This document shows, one piece after another, positions 51,753 through 60,567 of a stretch of 64,000 bases of DNA. Where the stretch lies: positions 1 through 64,000 of the forward strand of contig NZ_JAASAF010000007.1 in assembly GCF_012726195.1 (NCBI RefSeq). Direction: 5' to 3'. Origin of the DNA: Rhodococcus sp. HNM0563. GTDB lineage: Bacteria; Actinomycetota; Actinomycetes; Mycobacteriales; Mycobacteriaceae. Below the pieces are notes generated by a model that did no database searches, was not told where the DNA came from, and saw only the letters and a list, made by a program, of their open reading frames with translations. Position 1 is the first letter of the stretch. Each line of letters opens with the position of its first letter. Made by a program: the position numbers and the translations under genes.

Positions 51753-51817
51753 TGCATTCGCCGGATTGCAGTAACCACCCTGCATAGCCCTGAAGTCGAA
51801 AAGAAAGGCCACGCTTC

Positions 51818-52903
51818 GTGGTACTGCGAATATTCGGTGCGTCCTTCGCCGTCACCGTCGTCTCTCTGGTGGTTGCCTTCCTCTATGGCGGACCCCAAGC
51901 CCTGTTCCTCTGTGTGATCCTCGGCATCCTCGAGGTATCGCTCTCGTTCGACAACGCGGTCATCAACGCGACCGTCCTGCGGCGGATGAGCGAGTTCTGG
52001 CAGAAGATCTTCCTCACTATCGGCATTCTCATCGCCGTCTTCGGTATGCGTCTGGTCTTCCCGCTGCTCATCGTGTGGGTTGCGTCGGGCCTGGGACCGA
52101 TCGCAGCGTTGGACCTCGCGCTCAATCCCCCTGCGGATGGCGCGGCGTACTTCCCCAACGGCGACCCCAGCTACGAAACGCTGATCACCGACGCCCACCC
52201 GCAGATCGCGGCATTCGGTGGCATGTTCCTGCTGATGCTGTTCTTGCACTTCATCCTCGAAGAACGTGAGATCAAGTGGCTGGAATGGCTCGAGCGGCCA
52301 CTGGCGAAGGCAGGCAAACTCGAGCAGCTCGAGGTCGTCATCGCGGTCGTGCTGCTCCTCATCACGGCTACGGTCATCGCGCCGGACGACAAGGTCTCGA
52401 CCGTGATGATCGCCGGTGCACTCGGCATGATCACCTACATTGCGGTCAACGGCCTCGGCGAGATGTTCCATATCCCCGAAGAGGACGAGGAACCGACCGG
52501 CGGGCCGAGCGGCCTCGCGAAGGCAACCGGTAAAGCCGGCTTCTTCCTGTTCCTCTACCTCGAGGTCCTCGACGCCTCGTTCTCGTTCGACGGTGTCATC
52601 GGTGCTTTCGCTATCACGTCCGACCCGATCATCATCGCGCTGGGTCTGGGCTTCATCGGTGCCATGTTCGTCCGGTCGATCACCATCTACCTTGTCCGCA
52701 AGGGGACGCTGTCCGAGTACGTCTACCTCGAGCATGGAGCCCACTGGGCGATCGGTGCGCTCGCACTGATCCTGCTGTACTCGATCGGTACTCATGTCCC
52801 GGAGCTCATCACCGGCCTCGTCGGCATCGTCCTGATCGGTGCGGCGTTCGGGTCGAGCATCTACCGAAACCGCAAGGAAGCGAAGGCGGAAGTGTCCGTC
52901 TGA
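51818..52903 (+). CDS. TerC-superfamily/DUF475 membrane protein
   Basis: A 361-residue integral membrane protein with about nine helices. It has the paired acidic motifs of the TerC superfamily: LEVSLSFDNAVINA in the first half and LEVLDASFSFDGVIGAF in the second, typical of DUF475 members. TerC-type proteins work with TerD-type proteins at the membrane and some export Mn2+. A GTG start with GAAAGG 9 bp upstream is supported. A soluble acidic loop (IPEEDEEPTGGPSG) lies mid-protein. It follows terD and precedes a second TerD-superfamily gene. Confidence 0.92.
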   Translation: MVLRIFGASFAVTVVSLVVAFLYGGPQALFLCVILGILEVSLSFDNAVINATVLRRMSEFWQKIFLTIGILIAVFGMRLVFPLLIVWVASGLGPIAALDLALNPPADGAAYFPNGDPSYETLITDAHPQIAAFGGMFLLMLFLHFILEEREIKWLEWLERPLAKAGKLEQLEVVIAVVLLLITATVIAPDDKVSTVMIAGALGMITYIAVNGLGEMFHIPEEDEEPTGGPSGLAKATGKAGFFLFLYLEVLDASFSFDGVIGAFAITSDPIIIALGLGFIGAMFVRSITIYLVRKGTLSEYVYLEHGAHWAIGALALILLYSIGTHVPELITGLVGIVLIGAAFGSSIYRNRKEAKAEVSV

Positions 52904-52917
52904 TCGCACTGAGCCCG

Positions 52918-52957
52918 ATGGGAGCCCCCGACCTGATTTCGGGCCGAGGGCTCCCAT
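52918..52957 (+). terminator. Strong terminator after TerC-type gene
   Basis: A perfect 10-bp stem ATGGGAGCCC with GGGCTCCCAT (52918-52927, 52948-52957) followed by TTTT, close to a textbook Rho-independent terminator. Confidence 0.85.
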
Positions 52958-53010
52958 TTTCCGTATCCGGCACCTGCACACCTGCACACCACTCAGCGAA
53001 AGGCACGCAC

Positions 53011-53670
53011 ATGGCCATCGACTACAACAAGAAGCCCGAGCAAGGGTCCAGTGGAGTGAACCTCAGCAAGATCAACCTGACGAAAGAATCCCCGACCGTC
53101 AGCCTCAGTAAGGGCGGTGCGGGACAGGGCGTGGTCCGCGTGAATCTCAACTGGTCGCGCGGTGAGCAGAAGAAGGGCTTCCTCGCCAAGCTCACCGGTG
53201 CCACCGGCGGGGTCGACCTCGACCTCGGGTGCCTCTACGAGCTGGCCGACGGTTCGAAGGGCGTCATCCAGGCACTCGGGAACAGCTTCGGAGCGCTGAA
53301 CTCCGCGCCGTATATCCACCTCGACGGCGACGACCGCACCGGCTCCGCCCAGGGCGGCGAGAACATGCACATCAACCTCGAACGCCCCGAACTGTTCAAG
53401 CGCGTGCTGATCTTCGCCATGATCTACGAGGGCGCAGCGAATTGGGCCGCCGTCGATGGCGTCATCACTCTCACCCAGCCTTCGGGCCAGGAAATCGAGG
53501 TCCGTCTCGATTCGCCGAACAACGGCGCCCGCATCTGCGCGATCGCGATGCTGCAGAGCACCGGGCAGGGTGTGACTGTGCAGCGTCTCGTCGAGTACGT
53601 CAACGGCAGCCAGTCCGACCTCGACCGTCAGTACGGATGGGGCATGCAGTGGCAGGCCGGGCGCAAGTAG
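53011..53670 (+). CDS. TerA/TerD-superfamily protein
   Basis: A 219-residue protein of the TerD superfamily, nearer the TerA side. A conserved VDLDLGCLYELADGSKG strand-turn replaces FDLDASA, and the Ca-loop region is the altered HLDGDDRTGSAQGGEN. The N-terminus repeats NLSKINLTKE and VSLSKGG, the TerD-type start in duplicate. The C-terminus is QYGWGMQWQAGRK. It was probably once co-transcribed with the TerC gene, but a strong terminator now lies between, so it likely has its own promoter. Start by alignment; GCGAAAGGCACGC gives a fair ribosome site. Confidence 0.85.
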   Translation: MAIDYNKKPEQGSSGVNLSKINLTKESPTVSLSKGGAGQGVVRVNLNWSRGEQKKGFLAKLTGATGGVDLDLGCLYELADGSKGVIQALGNSFGALNSAPYIHLDGDDRTGSAQGGENMHINLERPELFKRVLIFAMIYEGAANWAAVDGVITLTQPSGQEIEVRLDSPNNGARICAIAMLQSTGQGVTVQRLVEYVNGSQSDLDRQYGWGMQWQAGRK

Positions 53671-53689
53671 GCGCGTTCACCCGTTTCCC

Positions 53690-53717
53690 GCCCGCCAGAG
53701 CGAATGCTGTGGCGGGC
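53690..53717 (+). terminator. Terminator after TerA/TerD-like gene
   Basis: Stem GCCCGCCA with TGGCGGGC (53690-53697, 53710-53717), 20 bp past the stop codon. Confidence 0.65.
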
Positions 53718-53833
53718 GTTCGGGTCCGCAGGCCTGCGGTCAGGAAATCGGTCCGAAAGCGCCTCGACCGCACCGGGCCGACGATGCGTTCGCGGTAGGC
53801 GGCCTTCCGGGATGAACTCGAGTTGACGCTTGA

Positions 53834-53849
53834 ATTGATGATGGTCAAT
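53834..53849 (+). promoter_or_regulatory. ArsR operator candidate upstream of arsR-acr3
   Basis: ATTGA and TCAAT arms enclose 6 bp just before the first arsR gene. With TTGACG at 53823-53828 as a -35 element and an A/T-rich -10 near 53847, transcription would begin at or near the ATG, i.e. a leaderless mRNA. Confidence 0.5.
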
Positions 53850-53857
53850 ATAGACGT

Positions 53858-54259
53858 ATGTCGAATCAGCTGCCGAGTGAAGGTGAGCCGTGCTGCCCAC
53901 CCCTGTCGCGTGAGCCCCTCACCTCCGATTGGGCCGGCGACCTGGCCCGCATGTTCAAGGCCCTCGGTGACCCGGTGCGCCTGCGCATGCTCAGCATCAT
54001 CGCCAGCCACCAGGGCGGCGAGAGCTGCGTGTGCGACATCAGCCCCGCCTTCGACCTGTCGCAACCGACCATCTCGCACCACCTCAAGGTGCTGCGCGAA
54101 GCCGGCCTGCTCGACTGCGAACGTCGCGGCACCTGGGTGTACTACCGGGTGATCCCCGCCGCGCTCGAACAGCTGTCCGCGGTGCTCGCCACCGAATCCG
54201 GCGTGCTGCCCACTTCGGCCTGCACCCCGGCCATCGTCCTCGAGGAGACCCGCTCGTGA
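53858..54259 (+). CDS. arsR: ArsR-family metalloregulator
   Basis: A 133-residue winged-helix repressor that releases DNA when it binds arsenite. Helix 3 carries SCVCDISPAF, the usual ELCVCDL metal-binding motif, followed by the recognition helix SQPTISHHLKVLREAG. A further pair, Cys12-Cys13 in EGEPCCPPL, could add a thiol ligand. No clear ribosome site is seen; a leaderless start fits the promoter. Its stop overlaps the acr3 GTG by 4 bp, so it represses its own operon with the arsenite pump. Confidence 0.93.
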   Translation: MSNQLPSEGEPCCPPLSREPLTSDWAGDLARMFKALGDPVRLRMLSIIASHQGGESCVCDISPAFDLSQPTISHHLKVLREAGLLDCERRGTWVYYRVIPAALEQLSAVLATESGVLPTSACTPAIVLEETRS

Positions 54260-55335
54260 CCACCACTACCAACAAGCGGTCCGTCGCCGGCAAGATGTCG
54301 ACCCTCGACCGCTTCCTGGCCGTGTGGATCGGCATCGCGATGGTCGCCGGCCTGCTGCTCGGCCGGATGATCCCCGGCCTCGGTGACGCGCTCGGCGTCC
54401 TCGAGATCGACAACATGTCACTGCCGATCGCCCTCGGTCTGCTGATCATGATGTATCCGGTGCTGGCGAAGGTGCGCTACGACCGACTCGACACCGTCAC
54501 CGGCGATCGTAAACTGCTGATCTCGTCGCTGATCCTCAACTGGATCCTCGGCCCCGCCCTGATGTTCGCACTGGCCTGGTTGCTGCTGCCGGACCTGCCC
54601 GAATACCGCACCGGCCTGATCATCGTCGGTCTGGCCCGGTGCATCGCCATGGTGATCATCTGGAACGACCTTGCGTGCGGTGACCGCGAAGCCGCCGCCG
54701 TGTTGGTCGCGATCAACTCGGTGTTCCAGGTGCTCATGTTCGCCGTCCTCGGCTGGTTCTACCTGTCGGTGCTGCCCGGGTGGCTCGGCCTCGAGCAGAC
54801 CACCTTGGACGTCTCGCCGTGGCAGATCGCCAAGTCGGTGCTGATCTTCCTCGGCATCCCCCTGGTGGCCGGGTTCCTCACCCGCCACTTCGGTGAAAAG
54901 GCGAAGGGCCGCACCTGGTACGAGGACACCTTCCTGCCGAAGATCGGACCCTGGGCGCTCTACGGGTTGCTGTTCACGATCGTGGTCCTGTTCGCCTTGC
55001 AGGGTGAGCAGATCACCTCGCAGCCGCTCGACGTCGTGCGCATCGCCCTGCCCCTGCTGGCGTACTTCATCCTGATGTGGGGCGGCGGGTTCCTGTTCGG
55101 CGCCGCGATCGGTCTGGGCTACGAGCGCACTACGACCCTGGCATTCACCGCGGCAGGCAACAACTTCGAACTCGCCATCGCCGTGGCGATCGGCACCTTC
55201 GGCGTGACATCCGGACAGGCGCTGGCGGGGGTGGTCGGCCCACTCATCGAAGTGCCGATCCTGGTTGCGCTGATCTATGTCTCGTTGGCGCTGCGCAAAC
55301 GCTTCGCCGACCAAGCCACCCCCACCGCGCCGTAG
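54256..55335 (+). CDS. acr3: Acr3-type arsenite efflux permease
   Basis: A 359-residue Acr3 permease with ten predicted helices. LARCIAMVIIWNDLACGD holds the conserved Cys needed for As(III) transport, and FTAAGNNFELAIAVAIGTFG contains the NxxE motif of the second half. It extrudes arsenite (or antimonite) using the proton gradient. GTG start overlapping arsR. An arsenate reductase gene follows after 86 bp, giving full arsenate resistance. Confidence 0.95.
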   Translation: MTTTTNKRSVAGKMSTLDRFLAVWIGIAMVAGLLLGRMIPGLGDALGVLEIDNMSLPIALGLLIMMYPVLAKVRYDRLDTVTGDRKLLISSLILNWILGPALMFALAWLLLPDLPEYRTGLIIVGLARCIAMVIIWNDLACGDREAAAVLVAINSVFQVLMFAVLGWFYLSVLPGWLGLEQTTLDVSPWQIAKSVLIFLGIPLVAGFLTRHFGEKAKGRTWYEDTFLPKIGPWALYGLLFTIVVLFALQGEQITSQPLDVVRIALPLLAYFILMWGGGFLFGAAIGLGYERTTTLAFTAAGNNFELAIAVAIGTFGVTSGQALAGVVGPLIEVPILVALIYVSLALRKRFADQATPTAP

Positions 55336-55421
55336 CCCGAGACGCCAGGGTGCGCGCTCTGCTCACCGAACTCGACACCGTCTCCACTGGACCTTCCCTC
55401 ACGAAAGGGCCCTCTACCTAC

Positions 55422-55859
55422 ATGACCACCGACTCCACGACCGCCAACTCCACACCCTCGGTGCTGTTCGTGTGCGTGCACAACGCCGGCCGCTCCCAGA
55501 TGGCCGCCGGATTCCTCACGCACCTCGCCGGGGACCGGGTCGAGGTCCGCTCCGCCGGATCCGCCCCGGCCGACCAGGTCAACCCCGCCGCCGTCGAGGC
55601 CATGTCCGAGGTCGGCATCGACATCTCCGCGCAGAACCCCAAGATTCTCACTGTCGACGCTGTGCAGGCCTCCGATGTGGTGATCACCATGGGGTGCGGG
55701 GACACCTGCCCGGTCTTCCCGGGTAAGTCCTACCGCGACTGGGTGCTCGACGACCCGGCCGGCCAAGGCGTCGAGACCGTGCGCCCGATCCGTGACGAGA
55801 TCAAAGCCAAGGTCGAGGCCCTGATCGCGGAGCTGGCCACGCGGCCAACCGCAGGCTGA
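55422..55859 (+). CDS. arsC: Arsenate reductase (low-Mr phosphatase fold)
   Basis: A 145-residue ArsC of the protein-tyrosine-phosphatase fold. The anion-binding loop CVHNAGRSQ (Cys18 to Arg24) attacks arsenate, and DDPAGQG supplies the general acid region. The redox relay cysteines are Cys92 and Cys96 in GCGDTCP, closer together than in the staphylococcal enzyme. Actinobacterial members use thioredoxin or mycothiol/mycoredoxin; which one cannot be told here. It converts As(V) to As(III) for Acr3. Convergent with the cadI gene, 11 bp apart. Confidence 0.93.
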   Translation: MTTDSTTANSTPSVLFVCVHNAGRSQMAAGFLTHLAGDRVEVRSAGSAPADQVNPAAVEAMSEVGIDISAQNPKILTVDAVQASDVVITMGCGDTCPVFPGKSYRDWVLDDPAGQGVETVRPIRDEIKAKVEALIAELATRPTAG

Positions 55860-55870
55860 CGGTCGCGACT

Positions 55871-56368
55871 TCAACAGCAAGAGGCCTCGGTGGCCGCCGA
55901 CTTCTCCTCCTGCTGTTCCGGGGTTGCTGAAGCGGTACCGCAGCACACACCGGCCTCGGACGCCTGCGGGCCGTCGAGATGCTGCGGGCTCGAACCGAAC
56001 GTCTCCGAGTCGGCGAGGACGGTATAGACCTCCCATTTCTCCCCGGCCGGGCCGGTCACCCACACCTTGTCCTGGGTGGCGAAACAGCACGTGGTTCCGA
56101 TCTCCTCGTCGGTGAACAACCCTTCGCCGGTCAGTCGTGCGATTTCCGCATGGACCTTGTCGGAGGACTCCACTTCGACGCCGAGGTGGTTGATCGAGCC
56201 GCCCTTGCCAGGGTTTTCGAGCAACACGAGCTTGAGCGGCGGCTCGGTCAGTGCGAAGTTCGCGTAGCCGGGCTCGAGCTTGTTCGGCGCCGCACCGAAC
56301 AACTTCGAATAGAACGTCACGGCCTGCTGCAGGTCGTCGACGTTGAGGGCGAGCTGAACGCGGGACAT
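55871..56368 (-). CDS. cadI: CadI/ArsI-family VOC protein
   Basis: A 165-residue protein strikingly like mycobacterial CadI (cadmium-induced): MSRVQLALNVDDL, NFALTEPPLKLVLLENPGKG, INHLGVEVESSDKVHAEIA. The vicinal Cys94-Cys95 in IGTTCCFATQDKVWV matches the As(III)-binding pair of ArsI C-As lyases, which belong to the same family. The tail contains two more CC pairs (GVCCGT, EASCC). It could bind Cd2+ or cleave organoarsenicals. GGAGG precedes the ATG. Divergent from an arsR-type gene with a perfect palindrome between. Confidence 0.9.
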   Translation of the reverse strand: MSRVQLALNVDDLQQAVTFYSKLFGAAPNKLEPGYANFALTEPPLKLVLLENPGKGGSINHLGVEVESSDKVHAEIARLTGEGLFTDEEIGTTCCFATQDKVWVTGPAGEKWEVYTVLADSETFGSSPQHLDGPQASEAGVCCGTASATPEQQEEKSAATEASCC

Positions 56369-56426
56369 GAGAACCTCCACCTGTGAGACATACATCGAAT
56401 TAACGAGATTCACTGTCCGCCCCTTT

Positions 56427-56440
56427 TTGACATATGTCAA
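56427..56440. promoter_or_regulatory. Perfect palindromic ArsR-type operator
   Basis: TTGACATATGTCAA is its own reverse complement. It lies in the 84-bp divergent gap, 12 bp before the arsR-type start, and its TTGACA can serve as a -35 element. A likely site for autoregulation and cadI control. Confidence 0.7.
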
Positions 56441-56452
56441 GAAGGTGGGAGC

Positions 56453-56821
56453 ATGGAAACCATGCCCAAGACTCTGCCCGTCGTCGACATCACCGCGCCG
56501 ATCTGCTGCACCCCAGTCTCGGCGGCTCCGATGAACACCGCAGCGGCTCTCGAGGTCGCGCTGCGACTGAAGGCACTGGCCGATCCCACCCGCATCCAGC
56601 TCATGTCGATCCTGCTCACTGCCGAAGACGGCGAGGTATGCACCTGTGACCTCGCCGACGCGGTGGGTCTGGCCGAATCGACCGTCAGCCACCACCTCGG
56701 ACAACTCCGCAAAGCCGGGATGGTCGACTCGACCCGCCGGGGCATGAACGTCTATCACCGAGTGCACACCGAAGCCCTCGACGCCCTGCGCGCGGTGCTC
56801 GACCCGAACTGCTGCCGCTGA
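56453..56821 (+). CDS. ArsR/CmtR-type metalloregulator
   Basis: A 122-residue ArsR-family repressor, distinct from the first. The metal motif is EVCTCDLADAVG, followed by SSTVSHH-type recognition helix ESTVSHHLGQLRKAG. Additional thiols lie at the N-terminus (APICCTPV) and C-terminus (DPNCCR), so each dimer may have a Cys-rich site suited to Cd, Pb or As. Position beside cadI matches the ArsR-CadI pairing seen in mycobacteria. The first ATG is chosen; a second is 3 codons later. Confidence 0.88.
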   Translation: METMPKTLPVVDITAPICCTPVSAAPMNTAAALEVALRLKALADPTRIQLMSILLTAEDGEVCTCDLADAVGLAESTVSHHLGQLRKAGMVDSTRRGMNVYHRVHTEALDALRAVLDPNCCR

Positions 56822-56865
56822 CCAGCCCGACCCGCAGAGCCCCCGATCCGACAACGAGACGGAGC

Positions 56866-57531
56866 TCAGGTCAGCTCGGCGAAAAGCTCGGTGTCACGGA
56901 CCTGACCGGAGACGATGATGGTGTCGCCCGGGGCGACAATCGTGTCGGCGGTGGCATAGGTGAACCCTTCGCCGGGACGTTTGATCGCCACCACCGTGAC
57001 CTTGTACCGGCTACGAATGGTGGTCTGCGCTAAGGGCCGGCCGACCATGAACGCCGGCGGGCTGGTCTTGACCATGGCGAAACCGTCATCGAACTCGATG
57101 TAATCCATCATCCGGCCCCGCACCAGATGCGCGACACGTTTGCCCATGTCGTGCTCGGGCCGCACGACATGATGCACCCCGATCTGGGTGAGGATCTTCG
57201 CGTGCGCATTGCTGATCGCCTTGGCCCACACGTTCGGCACCGCCATGTTGATCAGCGCCGAGGCCGTCAGCAGGCTGGCTTCGAGATCGGAGCCGATCCC
57301 CACGACCGCCCGGTCGTATTCATGCACCGACAGCTGTCGCAGGGACTCCTCGTCGGTGGTGTCGGCGACCGCGGCATGGGTGAGCCGGCTCGACACTTTG
57401 TCGATCACCGCTTCGCTGGAGTCGATGCCGAGCACCTCGGTGCCCTGCGCCATCAGCTCGAGCGCCAGTGACTTGCCGAAGCGGCCCAGACCGAGGACCA
57501 CGACGACGTCGGCAGCGGGTTTTCTAGCCAA
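56866..57531 (-). CDS. trkA: TrkA/KtrA-type potassium uptake regulatory subunit
   Basis: A 221-residue RCK protein. The N-terminal Rossmann fold has VVVLGLGRFGKSLALELMAQG (with the glycines that bind ATP/ADP or NAD) and the strand-2 acid in VLGIDSSE. The TrkA-C domain covers about 135-220, with GRPLAQTTIRSRYKVTVVAI and PGDTIIVSGQ. It gates the TrkH-type channel next to it in response to nucleotides. Its start overlaps the end of the TrkH gene by 8 bp. Confidence 0.93.
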   Translation of the reverse strand: MARKPAADVVVVLGLGRFGKSLALELMAQGTEVLGIDSSEAVIDKVSSRLTHAAVADTTDEESLRQLSVHEYDRAVVGIGSDLEASLLTASALINMAVPNVWAKAISNAHAKILTQIGVHHVVRPEHDMGKRVAHLVRGRMMDYIEFDDGFAMVKTSPPAFMVGRPLAQTTIRSRYKVTVVAIKRPGEGFTYATADTIVAPGDTIIVSGQVRDTELFAELT

Positions 57532-58921
57532 TGAAGGGCCTTTCTACGGGACGTTCGAAACGTCGATTGTTCTCCTGGGCCGCCAGCGCACCGACCAGCG
57601 TGATCGGACCGATTCGGCCCAGATACATCAAGATGGCAAGGATCACCTGTCCCCAGGCCGGTAGCTGCGCGGTGATGCCGGTGGACAGTCCCACTGTGGC
57701 GAACGCGGAGATCACCTCGAACAGCAGCGCGTCGAGGTCGAATCCGGTGCCGGCGAGCAGGGCCAGGGTCGGTAACACCACCAGCGCGACCCCGATCAGC
57801 GCCACCGACAGGGCCTGGCGCTGCACCCGCGGATCGATGCGCCGGTCGAAGATCGTCACCGATTTCTCTCCGCGCACCTCGGCGAGAATGACGAACAGCA
57901 GCACCGCGAAGGTGGTGACCTTGATACCGCCGGCGGTGCCGCCGCTGCCGCCACCGATGAACATCAGCAGATCGGTCACCAGCAGCGTGGCCTCGTCCAT
58001 CTGGGCGTAGTCGACACTGTTGAACCCGGCAGTGCGCGGCATGACCCCCTGGAAAGTGGCAATCAGCAGTTTCGCCCCGAGCGGGTGGCCGCTGAGGGTG
58101 TGACCCCACTCGAGCACCATCACCAGCAGCGGGCCGAGCACCAGCAACACCGCGGTCACCGTCATCGTCAGCCGGGTGTGCAGCGACCACCGGCGACTGC
58201 GGCCGCGCAGGTGCCGCCCGATCTCGAACAACACCGGAAAGCCGATACCGCCGAGCACCACCGCGACCAGCAGTGGCACGCAGATCCAGGGGTCGTCGGC
58301 GAACCCGATGATGTTGTCGCTGTATAGCGCGAAACCGGCGTTGTTGAACGCCGAGACCGCGTGGAAGACCCCGAGCCACACCGCCCGTGGGACGGATTCG
58401 TCGTAGCCGATCACGAACCGGACCGCCAACGCCGTAGCCACGACCGCTTCGATGAGCACACTGGTGCGCACCACCCCGACAACGACCGATCGCACATCCC
58501 CCAGTCCGGAGGTACGGACCTCCGCGGCGGCGTTGAGCCGGGCCCGCAAACCGATGCGGTTGGCCAGCACCAAGCCGATAAGCGAGGCCATCGTCATGAT
58601 GCCGAAACCCCCGACCTGGATCAGCGCGACGATCACCGCGTGCCCGTATCCGGACCAGTAGGTGGCGGTGTCGACGACGATCAGCCCGGTCAGACACACC
58701 GCGGACGTGGCGGTGAACAACGCCGGCAACACTGCGGCACCGACCCCGGACTGCGTCGCGGCCGGCACCAGCAACAAGGCGGTCCCCACCAGCAGGGCGA
58801 GAGCGAAACTCGACGCCACCACCCGGGCCGGACTGCGCATCACCTGCGCGCCGACCCGCCGCAGCGGCCGCGGCCACGCGCTCGTGCGTGTATTCACGTT
58901 GTCGCACATTAGACCCGCCAT
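57524..58921 (-). CDS. trkH: TrkH/KtrB-type potassium transporter subunit
   Basis: About 465 residues with four repeated M1-P-M2 units. Selectivity-filter loops are ATSAVCLTGL, SAFNNAGFALY, GGGSGGTAGGIK and SAFATVGLSTG. It carries K+ (or Na+ coupled K+) inward when assembled with the RCK subunit. Three in-frame ATG codons (58945, 58921, 58909) are possible; 58921 has AGGAAGG 10 bp upstream. The gene has no functional link to arsenic resistance that I can see. Confidence 0.9.
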   Translation of the reverse strand: MAGLMCDNVNTRTSAWPRPLRRVGAQVMRSPARVVASSFALALLVGTALLLVPAATQSGVGAAVLPALFTATSAVCLTGLIVVDTATYWSGYGHAVIVALIQVGGFGIMTMASLIGLVLANRIGLRARLNAAAEVRTSGLGDVRSVVVGVVRTSVLIEAVVATALAVRFVIGYDESVPRAVWLGVFHAVSAFNNAGFALYSDNIIGFADDPWICVPLLVAVVLGGIGFPVLFEIGRHLRGRSRRWSLHTRLTMTVTAVLLVLGPLLVMVLEWGHTLSGHPLGAKLLIATFQGVMPRTAGFNSVDYAQMDEATLLVTDLLMFIGGGSGGTAGGIKVTTFAVLLFVILAEVRGEKSVTIFDRRIDPRVQRQALSVALIGVALVVLPTLALLAGTGFDLDALLFEVISAFATVGLSTGITAQLPAWGQVILAILMYLGRIGPITLVGALAAQENNRRFERPVERPFIG

Positions 58922-59499
58922 CGTGCCGGGCCTTCCTGAACCCACCCTTGATCAGGGAAAACCGACCTTTCGGGCGCGGATTCGGCGTGCTGTGGCCGTA
59001 AATTCCGAGACACCGGTTCCGCAACGTGCTCCGTGCGAACGTCCGGTGGCCGCAGGAGGGAGTGTCCGATGAACGGTGGGTCCGCTTTGGCATCCCGGTC
59101 AGGCGTCGTTGGCGTTTCTTGACGATCTGCGGGTCGAACGAGGCAGCGGTGTCTCCGGGAACCTCGATCACGAGCGGGCTGCAGCGGTGATCGTGTCGAT
59201 CCTTCACGGACACAGTCTGATTCGTTGCAAGACCTTCCAGCGGGTCTTCAGCAGAGCATTCGCATGTTCCGCCGGAACCTGGATGCCCCCGGCCGCCGGT
59301 CATGCCCGAGGACCGTCGCGCCCACACCTGCCGGCATCCGAGGACCCGAAGCGCGGAATGTGGGCCTCTTTCGACTGGCTGGTAGGTGGTCAGAGGCCAT
59401 AAGCGCTGAAGGAGACTCTTCTGTAGTGCACATGGACGGGGAGTGTCGGTGAGCGCTACGGAGAAGCGTAGGCAAGCGGCATCAGTACCTGTCGACGGC
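58922..59499. other. Gap with mobile-element debris
   Basis: Nearly 580 bp with no intact gene. Apart from the IS256 remnant at 59091-59250, frames on both strands are short and unrecognised. Confidence 0.5.
59091..59250 (-). pseudogene. IS256-family transposase N-terminal fragment
   Basis: Minus-strand reading gives SPLVIEVPGDTAASFDPQIV then KKRQRRLTGM. This is the well-conserved block of Mutator-type transposases that ends in EPQIVKKRQRRL. The rest of the gene is absent. It is from a different part of the protein than the remnant at 16661, so the two need not be copies of the same event. Confidence 0.75.
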
Positions 59500-60235
59500 T
59501 CAACGTGATTCCGGAACCCACATCACGATGTCCGGCCACATCAGGAAAATCACACCCAACACCAACAGACCCACCGCATACGGCAACGCCCCCCGGAAAA
59601 CCTCCCCGACAGGACGATTCGCCGACTTCGCCACCACGAACACATTCAACCCGAGCGGCGGCGTCACCAACCCGATCTCAGCGAGCAACACCACAAAAAT
59701 ACCGAACCACACCGGGCTGTACCCCAACGCCTCGACCACCGGCACCATGATCGGCACCGTCAACGCGATGATCGCGATCTGATCCATGAAGAACCCGAGG
59801 ACCACGTAGAACAGGCCGATCACCAGCATCACACCGAGCGCAGGAAAGGCCAGGTCCTCGATCCAGTTGACGATCGTCGGGGCCACCTGCGTTTCGGTGA
59901 TGAAATGCCCGAACACATGCGCCGAGATGACAAACGCGAAGATCATCGCTGATGACTTGACCGTGTCGATGACCGCCCTGCCCAGCCCGATGAGCGTGCA
60001 TCGGCCTTTGACGATCACCAGCAGGAACGCCGCGAGACATCCGAGGGCCGCCGCCTCCGTCGGGGTCGCCGCACCCAGATAGATCGAGCCGACGACAGCG
60101 AGGAACAGGACGATGATCGGGGCGGCCTTGACGACCGCCGCCGCCTCTCTGACATCGGTGTGGCCACCCCCGCCGGCGCCGAGTTCTTGTTGCGAGCAAT
60201 CGTCAGGTACATCGTGACGATGATTGCTGCTGTGC
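59500..60235 (-). pseudogene. TRAP transporter large permease (DctM-type), truncated and frameshifted
   Basis: The C-terminal half of a DctM permease. It retains GAATPTEAAALG, FGHFITETQVAP, MDQIAIIALTVPIMVP and GLVTPPLGLNVFVVA, ending in VPESR. The upstream part, IVTMYLTIARNKNSAPAG then VATPMSE, is in another frame; the shift lies near 60150 in a GAG/GCG run. About 200 N-terminal residues, and the partner DctQ and DctP genes, are missing. Not functional. Confidence 0.82.
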
Positions 60236-60309
60236 AGCAACTCGCTGCCTCCGATGCCACCGATCAGGAGTCTTGCAGACGCCCCATACTCGATCTTCAG
60301 GCCGGCGCC

Positions 60310-60457
60310 GACCCGTCCGTCCGGAATCGAGCTGAAGGACCGGTTCCCTGAACTGGTAACCGTGTCTGTTGTCCCTGATACCAGCCACGCCCTGTTTCCA
60401 GAGAATGCACGTGTGGTTTTCGAGGAAATCCTGGCTTGGTTCAAAAGCCTGCCATAG
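60310..60457 (+). pseudogene. Alpha/beta hydrolase C-terminal fragment
   Basis: The last 40-odd residues of an alpha/beta hydrolase: ELVTVSVVPDTSHALFPENA and VFEEILAWFKSLP, with the catalytic His in DTSHAL. The nucleophile and the whole N-terminal part are absent. It abuts the truncated TRAP permease on the other strand, which places a deletion or recombination joint at about 60235-60310. Confidence 0.65.
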
Positions 60458-60567
60458 GGCATCCATTTCCTTCGGCCGGTGCGGAGTCGTTCATTTCTCT
60501 CATGACGTGATGATGACGATGCAGAAGATTGAGATAGTAACTGTGAGAGGAGGTTCGGCGCGGCTCA

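Noticed and set aside
58085-58327. His/Gln-rich plus-strand frame resembling a metal-binding peptide
   Set aside because: It is the complement of TrkH membrane helices; the composition is a by-product of Leu/Val codons read in reverse.
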